Assembly: GCA_003971905.1 (NCBI GenBank)
Contig: RSEE01000130.1
Location: forward strand, 1 to 64,000
Direction: 5' to 3'
Origin: Moniliella sp. 'wahieum'
Lineage: Eukaryota > Basidiomycota > Moniliellomycetes > Moniliellales > Moniliellaceae
Length of the DNA: 64,000 nucleotides
Positions 56,990 to 64,000 of the stretch are shown here, piece after piece. The notes under the pieces are model-generated. The model ran no database searches and had not been told where the DNA came from. It saw only the letters and a list, made by a program, of their open reading frames with translations. Both the position numbers and the translations under genes were made by a program. How positions within the stretch are numbered: position 1 is the stretch's first letter; every line of letters begins with the position of its first letter.

Positions 56990-58138
56990 ATGTCCAGCGA
57001 CCCCCCAGCGTCCGCCTCGGCGCGCTCCGCCTCCCGCCGCCGCCCGGCAGCGCGCGCGGGTGGATCCCGCTGCTCAACACGGCCTGCCCCTGGGCCGACC
57101 AGCTCGAGGCCAACTACCTCTGTCCCGCCACTGCCGCCGCCACGACGCGCACTGCCTACCTGCACGGCGCCGGCCGCTGGAGAGTGTGTATGCACAGGAC
57201 GAGCGCGTGCACCAAGTCGCCCTCACCGCCAATGGCTCGCTCAACTCGTTTGGCTACGCCCCGACCCCGCTCACGGCCTACCTGGCGCGCGCCAAGGCGC
57301 TGCTCCTTGCCGCCCTCGCCACTGCCCACGCCGGGCCCGCCCCCGAAACCTATCATTGTCTCTCTCACCGGCAGCCCGCCGCGTGGCCCAGGGCGTCCGG
57401 GCCGTGTGTGCGCTGGCGAGCGAGCTGGACCGTGAGGCAGACAGCAAACCCGACAGCACCCGCCGGCGAGCCCGACAGCGATTCCACGCCACGCCGCGCC
57501 GTTCGCGCCTGCTCGCAGTCGAGATCAACCTCTCCTGTCCCAACATCCGCGGCACCGATGTCCCGCCGGGCTTTTCCCCGGCCTTCCTCACGGCCACACT
57601 GGCTGCCATCGCTGCTCTCTACCTCGCCCTGCCTCGTGGCGAGACCCAAGTGACGATCGGGCTCAAGCTTCCTCCGTACACGTACCCAGCCCAATTTGCT
57701 GCGCTACTTGACGCCCTGGAAAGCGCCGCGCCTACCGTGCCGCACCATCCTCACCTCGTCGGCTTCTTAACTGCGACCAATACGCTGGGCGGATGCTTGT
57801 TCCACGGCTGCTGGCCCGCTCTTACCTGTCGACTTGCCGCGCGGTTCACCGGCGACGGCGGCATGGGCGGCGAGGCGCTCCATCCCCTCGCTCTCGGGTG
57901 CGTGGCACGGTTACGCCGCATGCTCGATGCCAGCCCGTACGCTGCGGTGCGCTCGATTGACCTCTTGGCCGCTGGAGGTTGCTCCTCCGGCGCGGCGGCG
58001 CGGCGGTTCGTCGCTGTCGGCGCAAGCGCTTGTGGTGTCGCCACCGCGCTGGGCCGCGAAGGGCAACGTGTCTTTGCTCGTCTGCGCGCTGAGCTGGAGC
58101 AAGATGCCGATGAGATGCCTGGGCAGGCCAAGTTGTAG
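56990..58138 (+). CDS. Class-1-type dihydroorotate dehydrogenase-like flavoprotein
   Basis: The fold is that of FMN-dependent DHODH. After MSSDPP (a missing C in a C-run near 56999-57004 shifts the frame) come SVRLGALRLPPP, IPLLNTACPWADQLEANYLC and PATAAATTRTAYLHG. Further frames give LTANGSLNSFGYAPTPLTAY and KPIIVSLTGSP. The last and longest frame has LLAVEINLSCPNIRGTDVPP (NLSCPN carries the Cys base of class 1 enzymes), VTIGLKLPPYTYPAQFAALL, VGFLTATNTLGGCLF, GGMGGEALHPLALGCVARL and IDLLAAGGCSSGAAARRFVA with VGASACGVATALGREGQRVF (phosphate-binding part). The stop is at 58136-58138. In pyrimidine synthesis most fungi use the mitochondrial class 2 enzyme, so this cytosolic-type homologue may have another role. 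No targeting leader is seen. Confidence 0.8.
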   Translation: MSSDPPASASARSASRRRPAARAGGSRCSTRPAPGPTSSRPTTSVPPLPPPRRALPTCTAPAAGECVCTGRARAPSRPHRQWLAQLVWLRPDPAHGLPGARQGAAPCRPRHCPRRARPRNLSLSLSPAARRVAQGVRAVCALASELDREADSKPDSTRRRARQRFHATPRRSRLLAVEINLSCPNIRGTDVPPGFSPAFLTATLAAIAALYLALPRGETQVTIGLKLPPYTYPAQFAALLDALESAAPTVPHHPHLVGFLTATNTLGGCLFHGCWPALTCRLAARFTGDGGMGGEALHPLALGCVARLRRMLDASPYAAVRSIDLLAAGGCSSGAAARRFVAVGASACGVATALGREGQRVFARLRAELEQDADEMPGQAKL

Positions 58139-58251
58139 CATCCTTGGTTGCGGTATGATGTACTGCGGGGTTTGCGGACTGAGTTGAGTGTTCGGTGCTA
58201 TTGGGTACTAAGTACTGCGTGCTGATATCCCACAACCGCCGTTGACCATCG

Positions 58252-58314
58252 TCGTGTAGGTCGTCTGGATAGTCGTGTAGGTCGTCTGGATAGTCGTGTA
58301 GGTCGTCTGGCTAC
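58252..58314 (+). repeat. 21-bp tandem repeat, three copies
   Basis: Three consecutive units TCGTGTAGGTCGTCTGGATA+G, the last slightly diverged, in the intergenic space after the DHODH-like gene. On the minus strand the unit would encode RRPTRLS, but no gene is supported. Confidence 0.9.
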
Positions 58315-58560
58315 GCCGTTGTACACAGCTGGGGCTGCGCGGGCAGGCGCAGAGAAGGAGGCGTGAGAGTACAAGGGCAGAGGGAGCGAGGTGGCGCGCA
58401 CGGGCGGAATTGGCCCGGGGCGGCCGAGCGGAGATGGCGGAGATGGGACAGCATAGCCCACCATAGCCTACTAGCCTAGCCTAGCTCCAAGCCCCCCCCC
58501 CAACCACCACCACCACCGCTGCGCTCCCCATCGCCGGGGTGCACCACTTCTTTCGGCAGC

Positions 58561-59351
58561 ATGAGCGGCATCGAGGAGCCCGAGGTGGCTGCGCTCACAC
58601 CCGGGGCGGACGCATCGGCAATCCTCCAAGCGCTGCATGCGCGAGCGGCGCGCATCCGTCCAGCCTCCGACGACCTCGACCTCGCTGCCGACGCCGACAT
58701 TGAATCTGAGCCGCAGCTTGCTCCGCTCAGCAGGCCTAGTCGACGCACACGTACAGGCGCACGCAAAAAACGACGTGCACGCGCTCTCCCCACACGCACG
58801 CCACTCGCTTCCTCCATCTCGTCTCTGTCCTCCGCCCCGGGACCCTTGCCCCCCTCGCACCGGGACCCGACTCGCACTCCGGCTCAGACTCAGATTCAGA
58901 CTCGGAGGCAGAGTCCGACTCTGAGCTCGACTCGGACGATAGCCAAATGTACGAGTACGACTCGGAGGAGGAGGAACGGCTGTTGCAAGAGGAATGGGAC
59001 GCTTCCGTGCGCCAGTTTCAGACAATTTGGTCCGTCATGGTTTTGCCCTATGTGGGCAAACTGTATGGCCGCAGGTTTGGGTATTGGAGTACGTCCCCCG
59101 CCCCCTTCCTTACCCCTGCCCCTTTCCCCTGCTCTGCTCTGCTCTGCTCTGCTCTGCTCTGCTCTTCCCGCCGGGACGATCAGGGCGTGAAGGTGCAACG
59201 TGGAGGTGCAACGGCTGACGTTGATCTTGGTCTCCCCACTAGCGTTTACCCGATGGCAACTGCATGGCTGGACCCCGGCCTTTTGGGGGCTCAGCGCTTT
59301 CTTCCCGGCCAATTCGTGGGTGCCATCGGACTGCTGGCGCTGTTTGAATAG
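58561..59351 (+). CDS. MIM2: MIM2-like mitochondrial outer-membrane import protein
   Basis: MIM2 works with MIM1 to insert helical proteins into the mitochondrial outer membrane. The start MSGIEEPEVAALTPGADASA is followed by a long Asp/Ser-rich region (after a frame hop SEAESDSELDSDDSQMYEYD, about 58900-58960). Then EEERLLQEEWDASVRQFQTI, WSVMVLPYVGKLYGRRFGYW (about 59029) follow. The E-E-W...LPxxGKxxGRRxxYW pattern with a short membrane helix is the MIM2 signature. An intron (GTACGT at 59090 to ACTAG at about 59242) leads to FTRWQLHGWTPAFWGLSAFF. A frame hop then gives PGQFVGAIGLLALFE and stop 59351. The acidic N-terminal extension is longer than I expect for this family. The identification rests on the C-terminal signature. 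Confidence 0.7.
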
Positions 59352-59862
59352 TCCGCACCAACCCGCACCCGCACCCACACCCGCACCCACCCACCCAGCC
59401 GCCCACCTTTCCTCTTTCCCTTTTTCCTCCTTTCCTCCTTTCTTTCCTCCTCCCTTCCTCCCAGCACGTCAGCACGTCAGCACATGGGCACCTGGGCGTT
59501 GGGCTACTACAATGTCACTGTCGAACAACATTCATCGTACCAGGCGGGAGGACCGACGACATACATGAGGTGGGAGAATAGAGAATAGAGAATAGAGTGT
59601 CAGGCCAGGGAAGGTACAGCGAGCTGAGCACTGAACGAACACTGAAACTGACCCGCGATAACCACCCGAAAGGTTGTGGGGGTGCGGGGGGGGGAGAGAC
59701 CGTAACGCGTAACCGGTAACCGGTAAGCGGTAATAAGGGACAAGGAACAGACCAACGGGAGCAACATGAGCAACGTAACGCGCGGAACGGGGAACGGGTA
59801 CATTCGTTTCTTACTTTCGGGTACGAGGTACGAGGTACGAGGTACTAGGTGCTAGTTACTCC
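59352..59862. other. Intergenic; mixed arrays
   Basis: It contains GAGAATA repeats (59573-59597), a TAA-CGCG/TAA-CCGG 7-bp array (59702-59733) and a GGTACGA array (59820-59850). No gene is seen. Confidence 0.5.
59702..59733. repeat. 7-bp array switching CGCG, CCGG, CCGG, GCGG
   Basis: Five TAA triplets are spaced exactly 7 bp apart while the tetramer between them changes. Confidence 0.8.
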
Positions 59863-62741
59863 TTACTTGGCTCGTCCGCGCGGGGCAGCACCGACGCCGC
59901 GGCGAGCGCGCCGGCGGGTCGTCGCCGAGCGGGAGGGAGCTGACGCTAGGCAAGCGAGAGTGCACCGAGCGCGGCGAAGTAAGCACGATGGTCGGTGGCA
60001 ACTGCCGCCCGGTCTGAGCGAAAGGGTGAGACGGCAAGTGGAAATGTAAGCTCCATCCTGCGGGGCCCAAGGCCGCTCGGACCGCTGGATCGTTCGCTCT
60101 TCCTCCGCCTCGGGCGAGAGGGCGAGAGGGGCAGGGGTGAACGGGACGAGAAGGGCAAGTCCTCCACGTCCAGCACTTGGCTCGCCGATCGACCAACTAC
60201 CAGCAGACCCGGCTGGCACGTACTGGTGTAGTCTAGTAGCGTGCGCAGCTGCTCTTCGGCCGGAAGCAGCGCACACTCACCCTACTCCGCATCGAGGGCG
60301 TACGGGCCAAATGCGCGTGCAGGCGATCAAACGTCAGTCGTCCACCAGCTCGGTGGGCGAGCGCAGTTCGTGCGATTCCATCGGCTGAGTCGTCGCTGCG
60401 TCCGTCCACCCGCACCCCACCTGCGCCTTCGTCTTCCCCCTCGCTCGAGTGGTAGCTCGCGGCGAAGCAAACCGGAGCACACTGAGGTGCACCCCGCCAT
60501 TTTGAGCGACCAACACCAGTCCCAGTTCGAGCGCCGCACGCGCATCTGCCCCGCCCAAAAACGCTACGCAGACATGATGCGTATCAAACATGCGTGCGCT
60601 CCTACCGGGCGTGACGGGCGCTGAGCAAGGTGGCAACAACACAGGATGCTGAGCGCTGCACTTTGCGCACCAACAGAGCGTGGTCCGCACCGCCCACGAC
60701 CACCTCGTGCGGCGCCCAGGGCAACCAAGCGTGTCCACCCCTCCGGCCTTGGCCCCAGATAAAATCGCATCGCCTGGTCGGCCGGCGTGGGCGGCACCAC
60801 AGCTACCCTTGCATGGCTCGGTAGCGCATGGAGCTGACAAGCAGTTTGGAACACGGCCCAGACGCTGTCCGATACGAGCGTGTCCTCCGTCGCGGACGCG
60901 CGCATCACAGCGCTCGTCCGGTCCGTCAGTTCCAGCAGACGAAGCGTGTCGAGGTGCAGAAGACCCTTGCTCGTCGATCCCGGTACACGAGGGGGGGGGG
61001 CGGGCTGCGCCAGTACAGGTACCGGTGGACGTAGCTGTGGTAGTATACTCGACTGTGCAACCCTCGGTCACATCTACCTCCTTGGTCTTGGTCGTCTTGC
61101 TGCCAAAGTAGAGACTGCTGCTGTCGGTCGCGTTGGACGGGGTACGGATAGCTCGCCGCGTGGCTGGACCGGCGCGAGGAACTGAACGATGGTCATGAGG
61201 ACCGGGAGATGTTCGAGGCAGTCGAGCACGACGCGCAGGCGTCGTGGTCGGCGAGCAGAAGGGCAACAGGATCGTCCTGCGGCTGCGCAGGCGTGCCGGT
61301 TGGGCCGGTCGGGGCGGGAGCGACACCGACAGGCGATTTGTCAGGGGGAGAGTGTTGGAAGTTGCCGTGGTCGTCGAGGGTGGTACGTACGTGGGGCGGG
61401 TAGGCCCAGATGGTCAGGGGCGTGGTGGCGATGGTCGAGACGAGTGCCATGACACAAACATGCTAAACGTACGTGTATCCAGGATCTTGGCATTCAACCC
61501 ACGTTGAGCACAATCAGTTCCACCAGTCCTTTGCAGCTCATGAGCGTGCCCACCGCAAGCGATTCGCGGTTCCGACAGCCACAGCTTGGCTGCCGCTGCG
61601 CACGAGAGGAACTTGCTGGTAAACGCGACGGCCGTCACGCCTACCAGGTACCCCCATACCGTGCCATTGTCCAGCGAGGCCAGGTTGGTGTTGATGCCAG
61701 AGAGGGTGAAGTAGATGGGCAAGAAGAGGGCCGAGACGAGGTCTTCGATCTTCTCGACCAGTGCAATTGCAAAGCCACCATCATGCGGCACGATCAGGCC
61801 CACAAAAAACGCACCAAAGATGGGGTGCACACCAATGATATCGGTGAGCCAGGCGGAGAGGAGAACGAGAAGAAGGGTGGCAGTCAGCACCATGGGGCTC
61901 GGACCACGCTCCAGCGCGCCGCTGCGACGTAGCACCCAGACAAACACTGGGCGGACGAGGAAGATGAGAACCAAGACCCAGCCCAGGGCAATGAGCAAAA
62001 TGTACACTGCAATCACGCCGGACGAAGCATTGACAAGCGCAACGGTCAACGCCAGCAGGATCCAGCCGACAATGTCGTTGCCTACGCCGGCGGCGAGCAC
62101 AATGACGCCGACCTTGGTCTGGGTGAGCTTTTGCTCGGTGAGGATGCGCGCCAAGACAGGAAAGGCAGTGATGGCAATGGCGACACCGGTAAAGAGGATA
62201 AAGTGACCAAAGGTAACGTTGGCATGATCGATCATGTCGTTGTAGATGCCGACGCTGATGGCGGCGCCCAGGCCAAAGGGGACGATGATGCCGGTGAGGC
62301 CGACGGTATGGCCTCCTTGTAGCACTTTTGGATCGCACGAAAGTCGACTTCGAGGCCGACGAGGAAGAGGAAGAGGATGAGGCCGAGGGTGGAGACGAGG
62401 TTGAGGAAGGGCAGGCTGGGGGCGGGAAGATGTGGTGGGTGAAGCCGGGGATGCGACCAAACACGGTGGGGCCGAGGAGGATGCCGCCGATGACCTCGGC
62501 AATCACACGCGGCGGTGGAGGTAGGTGCCGATCCATCCGAGCAGGCGGGTGAAGCAGACGATGATGATGGCCTGGATGATGAAGAGGCGGATGGGGTCGC
62601 TGGAGCTGAAGGTGGTGGGGTCGAGGCCGGTGAGGATGTTGTCGAGGCGACGTGGTCCGCGCGGCGCACGAGCAGCGCCTCGTCCAGCACATCGGACAGG
62701 GGCGTGGAGGGAGAGGTGGCGGGGCCCAGATGGCTCCACAT
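59863..62741 (-). CDS. KHA1: KHA1-like monovalent cation/H+ antiporter (CPA2)
   Basis: KHA1 exchanges K+ for H+ in endomembranes. The start MWSHLGPATSPSTPLSDVLD is followed, after a frame hop, by LDNILTGLDPTTFSSSDPIR and LFIIQAIIIVCFTRLLGWIG. Then RVIAEVIGGILLGPTVFGRI, LVSTLGLILFLFLVGLEVDF, IIVPFGLGAAISVGIYNDMI, FILFTGVAIAITAFPVLARI, VIVLAAGVGNDIVGWILLAL, VHPIFGAFFVGLIVPHDGGF and FLPIYFTLSGINTNLASLDN follow, about 11-12 membrane segments. AGVGNDIVGW carries the ND-type ion-binding pair. SLAVGTLMSCKGLVELIVLN-like sequence is read near 61560-61500. A long cytosolic C-terminal domain follows, with VCVAFLGGADARAALELGLV and QNGGVHLSVLRF (about 60570-60480), a USP-like nucleotide-binding pattern. 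An intron with GTGAGT lies near 60280. The end is not certain (stop at 59863 or 59852). Confidence 0.85.
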
Positions 62742-63174
62742 TGGCCGGGGCGGAAGAGGAGGAGGTGGTGGGGCAAAAGAAAGGCAGCGTCTCAAGTGGC
62801 TTTGTTGTTGTGCCGCCACCGGCAGGGTGCGTGTCGGGCCGCAGTGCCGCTTCCACTGCCGCTGCGCGCGACGACGACGGCGACGACCAACACGGCGGGC
62901 CAGCGCCTGGCCACGCGCTGGATGATGCTCCCCGCGCCCAAGCAAGCGCTCTGCCCCCGCGCACCCCATCGAGTTGCCCCCTGATCGTCCGTCCGGCGTC
63001 AGCCGTCAGGCCTGCTCACCGCCTCACCGCCACCACCCATCATCACATCTGCCCCAACCCACCCCCACAACCCCAGGCGTCCCCCTGAGCACGCCGAGCA
63101 CGCCTCCACACGCCATCGACCGTCTGCGTGGGGTTACTACGTACCCAACGTCCAATCCCATCTGGTGCGACGCG

Positions 63175-63759
63175 CTATGTACACGCCAACACGCCCTTAG
63201 CCCTGTCCGTGCGCTTCGTCCTAACCCCTAACTCGAGCCCCCATCCCCACCCACGTGCCGGCAACTGCCCCATCCCATCCCAATCCCAGCCCATCCCAGC
63301 CCATCCCCCATGCGCTCGCCTGCCCGGACTGGGCCGTGCACCTGCCTTAAACCCCCGTCGCCTGGCAGCGCGTGGTCCGTGCTGGCAATCTATCCGCCCC
63401 GCCCATCCCACACGCGCCTCGGACCTAAGACCTGCATAGCCCATGCTCATGCTCATGCTCATATTCATGCTCATGCCCATGGGGGTGTCGCTCTTGCGCG
63501 TCTGGGTCTGGTAGGTCAGCTCGCCGGCGTGGTGGGGGCTGCGCAGGTTGCGTGGCGGCCTGGCACGCCTACTCGACCTGGTTCGACGGCCTGGCGGGCT
63601 GGAGGTGGAGTCATTGTCGCTGTCGTTGTCGCTGTCGCTGTCGCTGTCGCTGTCGTTGTCGCTGTCGCTGTCGTTGTCGCTGTCGTTGTCGCTGTCGTTG
63701 TCGTTGTCGCTGTCGCTGAGGTACGTGTTGGGGAACAGGCAGACGGGGAGGAGGGACAA
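63175..63759 (-). CDS. Possible low-complexity protein (SD and MS repeats)
   Basis: The minus strand is open over a Ser-Asp/Asn-Asp tract (about 63718-63612), an Arg/Pro-rich linker, [20 protein letters not shown], and a Met-Ser tract ([14 protein letters not shown]). Both tracts come from hexanucleotide microsatellites (GTCGCT and CATGCT on the plus strand), which are open in several frames, so coding cannot be proven. No family is recognised. Confidence 0.2.
63443..63482 (+). repeat. CATGCT hexanucleotide repeat
   Basis: About six imperfect copies. Confidence 0.85.
63612..63718 (+). repeat. TGTCGC/TGTCGT hexanucleotide microsatellite
   Basis: About 17-18 units with C/T variation at one position in each unit. 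A length that is a multiple of six would keep reading frames. Confidence 0.95.
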
Positions 63760-63980
63760 GGGGAGATGGATTGGGTGCGTAGATGCCAGGAGTCCAACTT
63801 AGCACAGCCAAGTACTCTACGCGCCGCACAAACCACCACCCCAAACTACCCACATAGGAACGCGGCCGCGTCTGTCACCTGGCCTACTCCCCACTACGGG
63901 TCATTACACAGTACACAGTACACATGCCCAGCACACAACACCATCCATTAGCCGAGGCTGCGCGGGCAAGCCAGCGCATC

Positions 63981-64000
63981 TTACTTCTTGCGTTTGCGTC
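63981..64000 (-). CDS. Possible C-terminus of a gene entering from the right
   Basis: The last 20 bases on the minus strand read RKRKK followed by TAA at 63983-63981, a common nuclear-protein tail. Too little is visible to test. Confidence 0.2.

Overview
The window looks like nuclear DNA of a GC-rich fungus, most likely a basidiomycete yeast or a relative. It has split genes with short introns of about 50-140 nt, an alpha-aminoadipate lysine pathway gene (LYS2), and fungal housekeeping genes in single-gene units on both strands (MRH4-like helicase, RDH54, LOS1, POB3, TPS1, COX19, APRT, DIM1, DIB1, MIM2-like, KHA1-like). It also has a perilipin-type lipid droplet protein resembling those of oleaginous basidiomycetes. 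There is no bacterial operon structure, phage or CRISPR, and no intact transposon was seen. The species cannot be named from the sequence alone.

Layout: the end of an AMPK beta-subunit gene (18-250). A small zinc-ribbon gene divergent from LYS2 (2089-7347). A minus-strand Pro/Arg-rich membrane or coiled-coil gene or genes (8.1-11.0 kb). A weakly coding stretch with a second zinc-ribbon gene (11-15.7 kb). An MRH4-like DEAD-box helicase (15.7-18.7 kb). An STK16/ENV7-like kinase divergent from RDH54 (21.3-25.7 kb). LOS1 convergent with POB3 (26.2-31.5 kb). A perilipin-like gene (32.8-33.8 kb). A gene-poor, repeat-rich stretch (33.8-44.5 kb) whose only clear gene encodes a secreted repetitive protein (40.7-41.9 kb). 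TPS1 and COX19 (44.5-47.7 kb). An SVIP-like gene, a cyclic phosphodiesterase, tRNA-Thr(CGT), APRT and a 3-hydroxyacyl-CoA-dehydrogenase-family gene (48-52.9 kb). DIM1 rRNA dimethylase convergent with DIB1 of the U5 snRNP, a class-1-type DHODH-like gene, a MIM2-like gene and a KHA1-like cation/H+ antiporter (54.9-62.7 kb).

Two cautions apply to every coordinate. First, almost every long conserved gene must be read by hopping between frames. Most hops can be explained by loss or gain of one base in a short C or G run, so the assembly probably contains many indel errors. The gene spans are therefore envelopes, not clean ORFs. Second, I worked by eye with no alignments, so family calls rest on recognised motifs.

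The most unusual signals are non-coding. (1) Many intergenic tandem arrays have a 7-bp period and the form 'self-complementary tetramer + TNA triplet' (TGA/TCA or TAA/TTA). The tetramer changes from array to array, and even inside one array, while the period is kept. (2) A telobox-like motif CAACCCTAGC recurs about 90-220 bp upstream of several housekeeping genes, often between divergent genes. (3) A 21-bp (seven-codon) degenerate repeat field lies in the gene-poor region. (4) Intron donors strongly favour GTACGT.
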